A stretch of DNA of 64,000 nucleotides from Flavobacterium sp. LHD-80 (GTDB lineage: Bacteria; Bacteroidota; Bacteroidia; Flavobacteriales; Flavobacteriaceae). The translations under genes were made by a program, and so were the position numbers. The stretch spans positions 248,001-312,000 of the forward strand of contig NZ_JAVFVS010000005.1 of the NCBI RefSeq assembly GCF_030929605.1. Direction: 5' to 3'. Below the pieces are notes generated by a model. It had not been told where the DNA came from, did no database searches, and was given only the letters and a program-made list of their open reading frames with translations. Every line of letters begins with the position of its first letter. Positions within the stretch are counted from its first letter, which is position 1. Of the stretch, positions 43,863-52,783 are shown piece by piece.

Positions 43863-44741
43863 ATGACAACCGATATTATAGAATTGAATGATTTTATTGT
43901 TTTAATAGAACAATCAAATACGACAAAAACTATTGTTCAGAAATGCGAAATCGACGGCGACGCAGTTGGATTTGCATTTTATGGATCTGGCAATGTCGAG
44001 TTAGAAATTAAACATAATGATCAGACAAAATATTTGACAAATACTACCGGTTTGGCCATCTGTTTTTTTGGAAATCAGAAAGTCGAATTCTCACATAAAA
44101 TTGAACCCGACAAACCTTTGCAATCCATCAGTATTTTCACCAAACCGAAACATCTAAATTCGCTACCTGAGGCCGAAAAAGAGATTTTTGAAAAACACCT
44201 TCCGGAATTATTAAATCCGAAGGAACATTTTGTAAAAGGCCCATCTTATTATATGACGCTGGATATGCAATTAGCAGTTCAAAAAATCTTCAACACAACT
44301 TACTCCGGAAATACACGATTGTTATTTTTAAGAAGTCAGATCAACGAACTTTTAGCACATTTTTTTGCTCTTTTAAGCACCGACTCTAAAATTGATTTTT
44401 CGGAAATTGATAAAAACAAACTCTTTAAAGCAAAGGAAATTGTAACCAATAATTTTTCTAAACCGCCCTCAATTACACAATTATCTCAAATGGTGGGATT
44501 GAACAGCAGTAAACTGAAAAAGAATTTTAAAGAACTTTTCGGGATTCCTGTTTTCAAATATGTTCAGGAAGAACGCCTTCATAAAGCGTATGAACTACTC
44601 CGCGAAAGCGAAAAAACCGTTCAAGAAGCTGCGTGGGAAGTTGGTTATGAAAGTCTGAGTTCTTTTTCGAATGCTTTTCATAAAAAATTCGGCATGCGCC
44701 CGAATGAAGTTCGCCTTCAATTCCTTTCAGACAAATCATAA
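43863..44741 (+). CDS. AraC family transcriptional regulator
   Basis: The 292-residue protein has an N-terminal sensor part and a C-terminal AraC DNA-binding domain from about residue 190. Its two helix-turn-helix units are seen in ITQLSQMVGLNSSKLKKNFKELFG and VQEAAWEVGYESLSSFSNAFHKKFGMRPNEVR. The N-terminal part is not a clear cupin. It lies 71 bases before the NmrA-like reductase gene in the same direction, so it may regulate it. Confidence 0.92.
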   Translation: MTTDIIELNDFIVLIEQSNTTKTIVQKCEIDGDAVGFAFYGSGNVELEIKHNDQTKYLTNTTGLAICFFGNQKVEFSHKIEPDKPLQSISIFTKPKHLNSLPEAEKEIFEKHLPELLNPKEHFVKGPSYYMTLDMQLAVQKIFNTTYSGNTRLLFLRSQINELLAHFFALLSTDSKIDFSEIDKNKLFKAKEIVTNNFSKPPSITQLSQMVGLNSSKLKKNFKELFGIPVFKYVQEERLHKAYELLRESEKTVQEAAWEVGYESLSSFSNAFHKKFGMRPNEVRLQFLSDKS

Positions 44742-44812
44742 TTCTTTTGGGACAAACGATTCTTTTTTAATGTAATCAACTTTGTATCAGTAATCTTTTA
44801 AAAAATATTGAT

Positions 44813-45640
44813 ATGAGCAAAAAGAAAATTTTAGTCTTGGGTTCCAATGGGAAAACGGGGCGCAGAGTAATCGAAAGATTGAAAAATAATCCAGATGTCG
44901 AAATTCGTTTAGGTTCACGAAATGAGAAAATTCCTTTTGATTGGGAAAAACCAGAAACCTGGGAAAATGTCTTGAAGGATATTGAGATTGTTTATGTAAC
45001 ATTTCAGCCTGATTTAGCCATTCCTTCGGCAGTCGAAACTATTGAGAAATTTACCGTTTTAGCAACAAAAATCGGAGTTCAAAAAATAGTTTTATTATCA
45101 GGAAGAGGCGAAAAAGAAGCACAACTTTGCGAAGAAATCGTAAAAGAAAATGCTAAAAACTGGACGATTGTACGTGCAAGCTGGTTCAATCAAAACTTTA
45201 GCGAAAGCATTTTTCTAGAACCAATTTTAGCCGGAATCGTCGCTTTGCCGAGAGCCGAAGCACTTGAACCTTTTACCGATGCCGATGATATTGCTGATGT
45301 TGTTTTGGAATCGCTTTTAGATGAAAATCATAATTCAAAAACCTACGAATTGACCGGACCAAGATTATTGACTTTTAAAGAAGCCGTAAACACAATTGCC
45401 GAAGCGAGTGGCAGAAATATTACTTTTCAAGGTTTATCTTTAGAAGAATATACGCAGATGCTAAAAGAATACCAAGTTCCTGAAGATCACATTTGGCTTG
45501 TGAATTATCTTTTTGAAGAAGTTTTAGATGGAAGAAATTCGCATATTACTTCTGATATTGAAAAAGTTTTGGGCCGAAAAGCAAAAGATTTTTCCGCTTA
45601 CGCGAAAGAAACCGCCAAAACCGGAATTTGGAATTCTTAA
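44813..45640 (+). CDS. NmrA-like NAD(P)-binding protein
   Basis: The 275-residue protein opens with KILVLGSNGKTGRRVIERL, the loop of atypical SDRs. It continues with VYVTFQPDLAIPSAVETIEKF, KIVLLSGRGEKEAQ, WTIVRASWFNQNFSE and the C-terminal NmrA part (EPFTDADDIADVVLESLLDE). Homologues are redox sensors or quinone/azo reductases with poor catalytic residues. The gene overlaps no other and ends 10 bases before the small membrane protein at 45651. Confidence 0.88.
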   Translation: MSKKKILVLGSNGKTGRRVIERLKNNPDVEIRLGSRNEKIPFDWEKPETWENVLKDIEIVYVTFQPDLAIPSAVETIEKFTVLATKIGVQKIVLLSGRGEKEAQLCEEIVKENAKNWTIVRASWFNQNFSESIFLEPILAGIVALPRAEALEPFTDADDIADVVLESLLDENHNSKTYELTGPRLLTFKEAVNTIAEASGRNITFQGLSLEEYTQMLKEYQVPEDHIWLVNYLFEEVLDGRNSHITSDIEKVLGRKAKDFSAYAKETAKTGIWNS

Positions 45641-45650
45641 GACTCTACAG

Positions 45651-46058
45651 ATGAATTATTTTAGAGCAATTTTTTCTGGCTTAATTGTCTGGATTTCTGT
45701 GAGTTTTTCGTTTTATATTTTAGGCTTAATTCCGTTTATAAAAGATCATTTCTTGATTCAGGCAATTTTAGTAATGTTCGGAATTGTTTTTTTTGCCATT
45801 ATTGGAGCAAAAATCTATTATAAAAAAGTAGTAGAAACCAATGGTTTATTACTTGGAATTGTAATGTCACTAACCGCTTTAATTTTGGACATTTTGATCA
45901 CCGTTCCTTTTGTCGAAATTCCAAATGGGAGAAGTTATTACAGCTTTTTCAGCAGTCCTATTTTATGGATTTTGGCAACTATAAATGCACTTTCAGTTTA
46001 TTTTTATTGGAAGAAAAAAAACACATTTAACAGTAAAACAAAAAAGCTTGTCTCTTAG
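45651..46058 (+). CDS. Four-helix membrane protein, possibly DUF5367-like
   Basis: The ATG at 45651 gives 135 residues with four hydrophobic segments (AIFSGLIVWISVSFSFYILGL, FLIQAILVMFGIVFFAIIGA, GLLLGIVMSLTALILDILIT, PILWILATINALSVYFY). The frame is open back to 45528, but that part overlaps the reductase gene and is basic, so the later start is preferred. Its last codons lie within the terminator hairpin. The function is not known. Confidence 0.75.
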   Translation: MNYFRAIFSGLIVWISVSFSFYILGLIPFIKDHFLIQAILVMFGIVFFAIIGAKIYYKKVVETNGLLLGIVMSLTALILDILITVPFVEIPNGRSYYSFFSSPILWILATINALSVYFYWKKKNTFNSKTKKLVS

Positions 46059-46077
46059 AGAACAAGCTTTTGTTTTA
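46034..46077. terminator. Bidirectional terminator overlapping a gene end
   Basis: AAAACAAAA and AAAAGCTTGT (46042-46051) pair with ACAAGCTTTT (46062-46071) and the following TGTTTT. The stop codon of the plus-strand membrane protein (46056-46058) lies in the loop. The MFS gene converges from the other side. Confidence 0.8.
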
Positions 46078-46091
46078 TCCTAATATTCAAA

Positions 46092-47339
46092 TTAAAGATT
46101 AGCGTCTTTTACTTTGCTTTTCGCTAATTGACTTACTTTATAAATTAGTAATATACTCAGAGAAGTAACAACTGCAACAACATATCCTAAAATATCATAA
46201 TGCTCTAAAGGAGAGGTTTTTGTTTGCTGGTGTACAATAAATCCCGCAGAAACAGCTCCTATTCCACCAGCAATTTGCTGCAGTGACGAAGTAATAGACA
46301 TATACGCGCCACGATCTTTCATGTCCGGAATGGCAGTATTTAATGTTGTTGCCGGAATCATTCGGCTCATTATTCCCATAAACAAAATCATATTTAAGGC
46401 AACAATCTGCCAAAGCGGAATCGGACTTAAATTAGTATAAATCAAAATCATAATGATTGACAGAATAGATCCTGCGGCGAATAATTTGAACTTGCTTATT
46501 TTGTCACTTAATTTTCCAATAAGTGGCATAACAAATAACACTGAAAGACCTGTAAAGAAAAACACCATAGGTAATTCTTCCTGACTGATATGAATATTAT
46601 TTACTAAAAAAGCGCTTCCAAAAGGCTGCAACATAAAACCTCCTATCGAAAGAAAAGCAATCGCCATAAACCCAATTTGGTATTGTCTGTTACTTAATGT
46701 ATGCCACAAGTGCAAAAATGGGCTTTTGTCTGATTGTATTTCCAAGTGTTTTGTAATTGCCGGCAATTGCGTTAAAACTGCTGCCAGAATTAATAGAGCT
46801 AAAACCGCAATCATGATAAAGGTCGAATGCCAACCCCAATGATTAGCAAAAAATAATCCAGCCGGTACTCCAAGAATTTGACTTGATGCATATGCCATTT
46901 GAATAAATCCCATTACACGACCACGTTGCTGAATCATAAATAAATCGGTTACAATAGCCAATGAAATAGAGCCAATTACGCCGCCAAAAAGTCCTGTAAA
47001 AATACGTGCCATAAGCAACATATGATAACTTGAAGAAAAAGCACAAAAAACAGTTCCGATAATAAATCCGATATAGAAGAAAATCAGTAGTTTTTTTCTA
47101 TCGAATTTATCTGCAAAACCAGCAGCTAAAAGTCCAGAAATTCCTGCGCTAAAAGCATAAGCAGAAACAGCAAAACCAAAATCTGAAGTCGTCATCGTCA
47201 GCTTTTTCATTAATATATCTCCAAGGGGAGAAATCACGACAAAGTCTAATATTACAGTAAACTGTAAAAGCGCCAGTATGGCAATAATAATTTTTTGATG
47301 AGAAGTAAAAGCGGGGCTTTCTATGGTAGTTTTTTCCAT
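46092..47339 (-). CDS. MFS transporter (drug efflux type)
   Basis: The ATG at 47339 gives a 415-residue protein with about 12 membrane helices. The loop between helices 2 and 3 reads GFADKFDRKKLL, the MFS motif A, and the segment GLFGGVIGSISLAIVTD corresponds to motif B/C regions. A longer reading to 47375 overlaps the small upstream gene and is not preferred. The TetR regulator and a small protein precede it in one direction. This is the usual arrangement of an inducible efflux pump for drugs or sugars. Confidence 0.93.
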   Translation of the reverse strand: MEKTTIESPAFTSHQKIIIAILALLQFTVILDFVVISPLGDILMKKLTMTTSDFGFAVSAYAFSAGISGLLAAGFADKFDRKKLLIFFYIGFIIGTVFCAFSSSYHMLLMARIFTGLFGGVIGSISLAIVTDLFMIQQRGRVMGFIQMAYASSQILGVPAGLFFANHWGWHSTFIMIAVLALLILAAVLTQLPAITKHLEIQSDKSPFLHLWHTLSNRQYQIGFMAIAFLSIGGFMLQPFGSAFLVNNIHISQEELPMVFFFTGLSVLFVMPLIGKLSDKISKFKLFAAGSILSIIMILIYTNLSPIPLWQIVALNMILFMGIMSRMIPATTLNTAIPDMKDRGAYMSITSSLQQIAGGIGAVSAGFIVHQQTKTSPLEHYDILGYVVAVVTSLSILLIYKVSQLAKSKVKDANL

Positions 47340-47356
47340 TAATTTATATATTTTAT

Positions 47357-47584
47357 TTACGACAATTCCTGGCACGCATGCCCAAAATCACGAATTAGTT
47401 TAACAATTTCCTGAGGTTTAAGTGTTTCTGAAACCACACGAAGAACGCAGTCAACATCTTCGCAGTCAATACTCCATTGTTGAATTTCAGGATGACTGCT
47501 TAGTATTTTATGCGCGACAGAATTAGAATCTACTGTTCCAATATTAGTTTTAAAAATATGTATTGTGTTTAAATCTGTTTCCAT
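47357..47584 (-). CDS. Small HMA-fold-like protein between TetR and MFS
   Basis: The 75-residue protein (METDLNTIHIFKTNIGTVDS, ILSSHPEIQQWSIDCEDVDCVLRV) has the beta-alpha-beta rhythm of a heavy-metal-associated ferredoxin-like fold but lacks the CxxC metal loop. Its only Cys-containing run is DCEDVDC. It is 6 bases after the TetR gene and 17 before the MFS gene, clearly in the same operon. It may modulate the transporter or bind its substrate; no direct evidence. Confidence 0.7.
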   Translation of the reverse strand: METDLNTIHIFKTNIGTVDSNSVAHKILSSHPEIQQWSIDCEDVDCVLRVVSETLKPQEIVKLIRDFGHACQELS

Positions 47585-47590
47585 AATTTT

Positions 47591-48187
47591 TCATGGTTTT
47601 AAGCCTTTAACTGTTGATTTAAAAGCTTCTTTCATAATTTCTTTTGTAAGAACAAATGGTTTACCTCCCATGCTTTTTCCTTCAGTGTGCATGTTCAGCA
47701 TTGTATAAAGAGGTCCATAAGCCACACACCAAAATGCCTCAAAACTCATTGGGAGAAGTTCTTTGTTTCGAAGCGCATTATTTATAAAATCTTTCATAAT
47801 GGTTCTAAAATCGGCAAACTCTTCAATCGAATCCAATATGATTTCTCCATGTGGAGAATGTTTGATGATCTCAAAAAAGGCAACTTCTTTAGGGTATTTC
47901 ATAGTAAAGCTGGCGCGGTTTTCCCATTGTTTCCACAAACCTTCTTCAAATGACATGTCGGGCGAAAAGTCTTTTATGGTGCTTTTAAAAAACTTTAAGG
48001 CCATACTGGCCCCAATTTTTTGAATTAAATCATCTTTATCAGCATAATAAATATAGAGCGTACCAACTGAAATCGAACAGGCTTTCGCCAATTTATTCAT
48101 GCTGAAACCTTGAAATCCTTCCTGTACAATCTGGTCAATAGCAGTCTTTATAACCAGTTTTTCTTTATCGATATCTCTAACTCTCAT
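47591..48187 (-). CDS. TetR family transcriptional regulator
   Basis: The 198-residue protein has the N-terminal TetR helix-turn-helix (AIDQIVQEGFQGFSMNKLAKACSI and SVGTLYIYYADKDDLIQKIG) and a helical ligand-binding part. It heads the efflux operon. A TATCTTTG element (48208-48201) lies 14-21 bases upstream, with nearby AATAAATGAATGAACGC as a possible half operator. Repression of its own operon and induction by the transported compound are likely. Confidence 0.92.
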   Translation of the reverse strand: MRVRDIDKEKLVIKTAIDQIVQEGFQGFSMNKLAKACSISVGTLYIYYADKDDLIQKIGASMALKFFKSTIKDFSPDMSFEEGLWKQWENRASFTMKYPKEVAFFEIIKHSPHGEIILDSIEEFADFRTIMKDFINNALRNKELLPMSFEAFWCVAYGPLYTMLNMHTEGKSMGGKPFVLTKEIMKEAFKSTVKGLKP

Positions 48188-48273
48188 AGCTTTTTTTTTG
48201 CAAAGATAAAATAATAAATGAATGAACGCTTTTTTATTTATTGTTTTTTTTATTGAAGATTTTTATTTAGAAA

Positions 48274-48471
48274 AAAGAAGCAAGAAGCAAGAAGCAAGAT
48301 TTGAAGAAATGCTGAATCCTGAAAGTTGTGAAATTGATTTCTCCCAAAAAAAAATCATAAAAAAAGTCTGTAAACTAAACGCCTACAGACTTTAAAAAAC
48401 ACTAAACAAATAAATTATCTTCTTCTTAAGTTCTTATTTTAAACATCTTGCCTCTTGCTTCTTGCTTCTTT
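48274..48471. repeat. Long inverted repeat with GAAGCAA units and inner terminator
   Basis: The left arm (48274-48300) consists of three GAAGCAA units plus ends and is the reverse complement of the right arm (48445-48471) at 26 of 27 positions. The 144 bases between contain a terminator-like hairpin, AAGTCTGTA (48364-48372) with TACAGACTT (48384-48392), and no gene. The arrangement resembles a non-autonomous mobile or dispersed element. It lies between the TetR and GH43-like genes. Confidence 0.65.
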
Positions 48472-48482
48472 CATCTTTATTC

Positions 48483-50084
48483 TCATTTCCCACTTCTCAC
48501 CAACGAAACATCATCTACGAGACAAAAAGATTTTGCTTTCCCGTCAGCCAGAAAACCAACTTCGGCCTTTCCTCCTTTTATAGCGATATTATTTATCACG
48601 ATTGTTTTCCACTCTGTATTTTCCTCTTTTATAGCAAACTGAAATTTTTTATTATTGCTTTCTGCGTAAACTTCAAGATTATCAAATCCGGCGCTGTTTT
48701 TGATTTTAGCGGTTAAAGTATATGATCCGTCTTCCAATTTTACATAGGGTGACGATGTTATGCTTTGAAATACTTTTCGTTTAAAATTAATTTTATCACT
48801 GATATTCAAACTCTTTTCACCAATTACAATTTTTCTTTCATATTGTGTATTAAAATGATTTAAAACTGGCGAAGTAAGCGTGTCTAAACTTATTTTATTT
48901 CCTTCAATAACTTCGCTTGCCCAGCCTGTCAACTGAATTTGTACTGGTTTTACAGGACTCGGAATATGTCGGCGGTCGGCTTCAAAACTGCCGTTTTTTA
49001 CATAATTATTTTCTTTGTTTACTTTCCAGTTTCCTGTTTTCGCATCTAATTCCCAAGCACTTAATGAATTGAAATAAGGTGTTTTTCCATCAAAAGAAAG
49101 GGGACACCATTGATTATATCCTAAACCGTTTCCGGCAAAATCAGACCAGCGATCACCACAAAACACAATTGTTTCCTGTTTGCTTCCTTTTACAGAAAAG
49201 AAAAAACCAGTCTGTGAAACATGTGCGAAATCTTCAGAAGAACCGTTTGTAACCAACATTTCATTCGTTGGAAGATATGGACCACGAATATCATCGGCAA
49301 CTAAATAATACGCAAACGAACCGTCCCAGCCATAAATATTTGAAGCATACATGTAATAGCTGTTTTTGTATTTGAACATACAATTTCCTTCTCTGCTTTC
49401 GCCTTTAAAAATTTCTGTGCAGTCTAAAAGGTTTACTTTTCCGTCTTTCATTCCAATTTCAGAAACGTAAATTTTATTTCTTCCTCTTCCGTAGGAGTAA
49501 ATCAAATACGATTTTCCGGTATCTTCATCAGTAAAAACGGTTTGATCGCCTGTATTGCTTGTACCAATCATTTTTTCCATGTTTATTTTCTGATGCCAGA
49601 TAAATTCACCTGTTGGCGAATCTGAAAGTGCAATCAAGACTTCACTTCCGTGTTGCACAAACATCGCGTATTTACTGATTTCTTTGACAAAAGCAACACC
49701 CAAACGACCCACCCAAGTTTTCCCATTTTGATTGACTTTATCTTTGGTCAAAACATTTTTTTCAAAAGTCCAATTCACAAAATCGGTTGAACTGTAGCAG
49801 GTAACGGCTTCAAAAGTTGCATTTGGCAATGTTATAGAAGGATCGGCACGATATTGATTGGCTTCAACATATTCTACGCCGTACCAATAATATTTTTGTT
49901 TGCCGGTTTTTGGATCAGGAAATTTAAATATACCGCCGCCTTGGCTGTTTAACGGTTTTCCATCTTTGGTATTCCAAAAAATATCATTTTTGATTGTTTG
50001 ATACTGCGCGATAGTTTTATTTGGTATTCCGAAACAAAGCAATACAAGAATAACGCTTAAGGAATACCATTTTTGAATTTTCAT
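48483..50084 (-). CDS. Secreted GH43-like glycoside hydrolase
   Basis: The 533-residue protein has a signal peptide (to about TIAQ, residue 26), then a five-bladed-propeller-like domain to about residue 360 (INSQGGGIFKF-type start, YYWYGVEYVEANQY, SSTDFVNWTFEKNV, GDQTVFTDEDTGKSYLIYSY, YYMYASNIYGWDGSFAYYLVADDIRGPY). This is typical of GH43 and related clan F enzymes. The C-terminal 150 residues look like a carbohydrate-binding jelly roll (NGSFEADRRHIPSPVKP). The substrate is unknown. It is probably periplasmic or secreted. Confidence 0.82.
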   Translation of the reverse strand: MKIQKWYSLSVILVLLCFGIPNKTIAQYQTIKNDIFWNTKDGKPLNSQGGGIFKFPDPKTGKQKYYWYGVEYVEANQYRADPSITLPNATFEAVTCYSSTDFVNWTFEKNVLTKDKVNQNGKTWVGRLGVAFVKEISKYAMFVQHGSEVLIALSDSPTGEFIWHQKINMEKMIGTSNTGDQTVFTDEDTGKSYLIYSYGRGRNKIYVSEIGMKDGKVNLLDCTEIFKGESREGNCMFKYKNSYYMYASNIYGWDGSFAYYLVADDIRGPYLPTNEMLVTNGSSEDFAHVSQTGFFFSVKGSKQETIVFCGDRWSDFAGNGLGYNQWCPLSFDGKTPYFNSLSAWELDAKTGNWKVNKENNYVKNGSFEADRRHIPSPVKPVQIQLTGWASEVIEGNKISLDTLTSPVLNHFNTQYERKIVIGEKSLNISDKINFKRKVFQSITSSPYVKLEDGSYTLTAKIKNSAGFDNLEVYAESNNKKFQFAIKEENTEWKTIVINNIAIKGGKAEVGFLADGKAKSFCLVDDVSLVRSGK

Positions 50085-50156
50085 ATTTATTACGGTTAGT
50101 TAGTTCGTAATAAAATTATCCAATAACAAAAAACTTTGCGTCATGCACTATCCTGC

Positions 50157-50756
50157 TTAATAATAGATATTTAAGAGAATACTGGATTTTGAACCATCTA
50201 TTATTTTTTCTAGTCTCTTAAAAAATGCTTCATTAACCATTGGGCAACCGTGGCTTCGAGAAATATAATAATCCTGCTCCTGTTCTGGAACTGCAGAATA
50301 GGAATGCAAAACGACGGCTCGTTTTAAAACATTACTGTTTGTTTCGTCTAAACCCGATAAACGATACGCTTTTCCGAATATTCCTTTATATGATTTTCCA
50401 ATCGCACAACTGCCAAGTGACGTCGCGTTAGAATTGGCTTCGTTGCTGAACTTTAAATTTCCTGCAATTCCAGTTTCAGACCCGCAACCGTGGGCGACAA
50501 GTCCTTCGTCTAAAATTTTATCATTTTCCAAATCATAAACAAAAAATCTATTTTTTCCTGATTTGATTTTCATGTCGATAAAAAAAGCGATTTTGGTATT
50601 ATAATAAGGATTGGTCTTTATCTTTTCTTTTACTTCTTCAAGCTGCTTATTAAATCGTTCAATATCTGAGGTTGTCCAGTTTTCTTTGCCTGTTATTGTT
50701 TTTGGAGTTCCAAAAAATGATATTGAAAGGAATACGATGAAATTAAAAATTTTCAT
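50157..50756 (-). CDS. Murein L,D-transpeptidase catalytic domain family protein
   Basis: The 199-residue secreted protein has an N-terminal signal (MKIFNFIVFLSISFFGTP) and the YkuD_2-like domain with VVLHSYSAVP, the His, and SRSHGCPMV, the SHGC-type motif with the catalytic Cys. IGKSYKGIFGKAYRLSGLD is also conserved in this family. It would act on peptidoglycan cross-links, although many members are uncharacterised. A 7-bp dyad lies just upstream (50773-50826). Confidence 0.87.
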   Translation of the reverse strand: MKIFNFIVFLSISFFGTPKTITGKENWTTSDIERFNKQLEEVKEKIKTNPYYNTKIAFFIDMKIKSGKNRFFVYDLENDKILDEGLVAHGCGSETGIAGNLKFSNEANSNATSLGSCAIGKSYKGIFGKAYRLSGLDETNSNVLKRAVVLHSYSAVPEQEQDYYISRSHGCPMVNEAFFKRLEKIIDGSKSSILLNIYY

Positions 50757-51118
50757 AAAAGTGGTATTTTAAAATTTACACCAAACAGCTTTTTACAAAA
50801 AACCGTTTTTATTTTGGTGCAAATTTATCATGGCGATCTGTAAAAAATAACACCGCAAAAGACTAAAAAACAACACATTAAGACTTTAAATAAAATCATT
50901 TTTAATCAAAATACTGCAAAGAAAACCTTTAAAATAAGGCGTTACAACCTCTTTTTTAATTCCGATTCACCTCTATTTAAACCCGCTTTTCTCTTACAAT
51001 CCAAACGAAATTAAAACATTGATTCAAAGCAAATTACAATAAGAATTTTAAGACTAATACTTTTTTATATGCGTAATATTATATAACTTGCATATAGCAA
51101 ATTATAAATCAACACATT
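50757..51118. other. Intergenic region with imperfect hairpin
   Basis: The 362-base gap between divergent genes has no credible gene. CACCAAA (50779-50785) and TTTGGTG (50813-50819), extended by flanking A/T pairs, can form a hairpin of about 50 bases in the leader of the L,D-transpeptidase-like gene. Nothing else stands out. Confidence 0.4.
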
Positions 51119-52222
51119 ATGAAAAAATTTCTATTCTTTTTTTTAGCAGTTGTGATTAGTTTATCAAGCCAATCTGTTTTTTCTCAGTCGGGAGATGACG
51201 CACCGGCTTTGAATCTTCCGGGAGATAATCTCGATTTATATGCCGTATTGACACTTTTTCAAAAGTCAAAAACTATTGAAGAATTTGAAACAGCGTTAAA
51301 TAAAAAAGAAACCGGAATTAATAATCTGGATTTAAATCTGGATAAAAAAGTAGATTTCATAAAAGTCACTACAACAAAAAAAGATAATTCGTTCACATTT
51401 GTTCTTCAGGATGCAGTCAGCAAAAGTGAAACGCAGGATGTGGCAGTTATTTTAGTTAATAAAGATAAAAACGGAAAAGTCAGCATTCAATGTGTTGGAG
51501 ATGAAGATCTTTATGGTAAAAATTATGTAATTGAACCTAAAAGTACTCCAGCAGTTACTGCAAATCCTGGCTATCAAGGTTCTAATCCTGTGACAGTAAG
51601 TGCTCCAGCTACAACCGTAGTGGTCGAGTCGGCACCAATAGTTCAATATGTATATTCACCGGCTTACGTACCTTATTATCCTCCTTATTATTATGGATAT
51701 TATCCTCCTTATTTCGCTGCATTTACTGTTCTTGCAGTAGGTATTTATCGTCATAATAACTGGTATCATGGCGGTTATTATGGAGGACATTACAGCCGTA
51801 ATACAGTAATCATCAATAATAACAACAGAAATAGCATTAACCACTATAATAACAATAGAAACAGATCCAATACGGTGGCCAATAATAATAGAAATGGAAA
51901 CTATGGTAATCGTGCTGGAAATACAGGCGTATCAAATCGAATGTCAAATGGTTCTGGAAACCGTCCATCCGCTGGAACATCTGACAGAGGTGCAAATCGC
52001 GGGTCTGGAGTATCAGACAGATCATCTGTAAATCGTCCTTCGGCAGGAACATCAGATAGAGGTTCATCATTTGATCGCCCATCGACATCAAATCGCAGTT
52101 CTAACTTTAATTCAGGCGGTGGCCGTACAAGATCAGGCGGAAGCAGTTTTAGCGGTGGAGGCGGTGGCTTTCATGGCGGAGGCGGTGGCTTTGGCGGTGG
52201 TGGCGGAGGACGCAGACGATAA
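51119..52222 (+). CDS. Secreted Asn/Gly/Ser-rich low-complexity protein
   Basis: The 367-residue protein has a signal peptide (to about FSQ, residue 23) and an N-terminal ordered part (residues 25-150, LYAVLTLFQKSKTIEEFETALNKK). A Tyr/Pro segment with a hydrophobic stretch (PPYFAAFTVLAVGIY) and a low-complexity tail follow. The tail is rich in Asn/Arg, then in two RPSAGTSDRG repeats, and ends in Gly-rich GGGGGGRRR. It is probably a surface or periplasmic protein; low-complexity tails of this kind can be cell-wall or RNA/DNA associated. Function is unknown. Confidence 0.75.
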   Translation: MKKFLFFFLAVVISLSSQSVFSQSGDDAPALNLPGDNLDLYAVLTLFQKSKTIEEFETALNKKETGINNLDLNLDKKVDFIKVTTTKKDNSFTFVLQDAVSKSETQDVAVILVNKDKNGKVSIQCVGDEDLYGKNYVIEPKSTPAVTANPGYQGSNPVTVSAPATTVVVESAPIVQYVYSPAYVPYYPPYYYGYYPPYFAAFTVLAVGIYRHNNWYHGGYYGGHYSRNTVIINNNNRNSINHYNNNRNRSNTVANNNRNGNYGNRAGNTGVSNRMSNGSGNRPSAGTSDRGANRGSGVSDRSSVNRPSAGTSDRGSSFDRPSTSNRSSNFNSGGGRTRSGGSSFSGGGGGFHGGGGGFGGGGGGRRR

Positions 52223-52240
52223 AAGAAAACTCATTAAAAT

Positions 52241-52278
52241 AAAAAGTGATTGAATACAATTGTATTCAATCACTTTTT
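52241..52278. terminator. Bidirectional terminator, 38-bp perfect palindrome
   Basis: AAAAAGTGATTGAATACAA (52241-52259) is exactly complementary to the right half (52260-52278). It lies between two convergent genes and has A- and T-runs on both ends. Confidence 0.9.
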
Positions 52279-52300
52279 ATTTTATATATAATGTCTTGTT

Positions 52301-52783
52301 TTAGTTAGAAGGTGCTGTGTCAGAAGCACTCATATCTCTAACACAAACATATTTACCATCTTTCTTTTCAAACAAACTCAAGTAATTCCCTGTAGAAAGA
52401 GTCGCATTTGTTGAATCCACTACGGTATAAGCACCTGTTTCTACAACTTGGTTTCCGTCGTTCGATACAAAAACTTCAGTTGTTTTAAATGAAATCTTAT
52501 TCGAATTTGCTACTGCATCGGCTTTTAAAAAGTCTACAATAGCTGCTTTACCAACCAATGGTGCACGATTTTGATAATAAGTTATCGCATTGTCATCATA
52601 GTAGCCAATGCTTTTTATTTCTCCTGAATTATAAACCGCTGCAAATTCATCTTCCTTAGCCTGAATTTCTTTCTTTATGGCTTCTTTATCAACCACGACA
52701 GGTTCTTCCTTTTTTGTATTGCAGGCAAAGACAGAAGTTAAAATACCTAACAATAAAATTTCTTTTAAGAGATTGTTTTTCAT
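52301..52783 (-). CDS. Lipoprotein with SnoaL/DUF4440-like domain
   Basis: The 160-residue lipoprotein has a signal with Cys near residue 21 (LTSVFACNTKKEE). A cone-shaped NTF2/SnoaL-like domain of about 120 residues follows (AIKKEIQAKEDEFAAVYNSGEI, YYDDNAITYYQNRAPLVGKAAI, GNYLSLFEKKDGKYVCVRDM). It may bind or convert a small ligand in the envelope. The exact role is not known. Confidence 0.8.
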   Translation of the reverse strand: MKNNLLKEILLLGILTSVFACNTKKEEPVVVDKEAIKKEIQAKEDEFAAVYNSGEIKSIGYYDDNAITYYQNRAPLVGKAAIVDFLKADAVANSNKISFKTTEVFVSNDGNQVVETGAYTVVDSTNATLSTGNYLSLFEKKDGKYVCVRDMSASDTAPSN

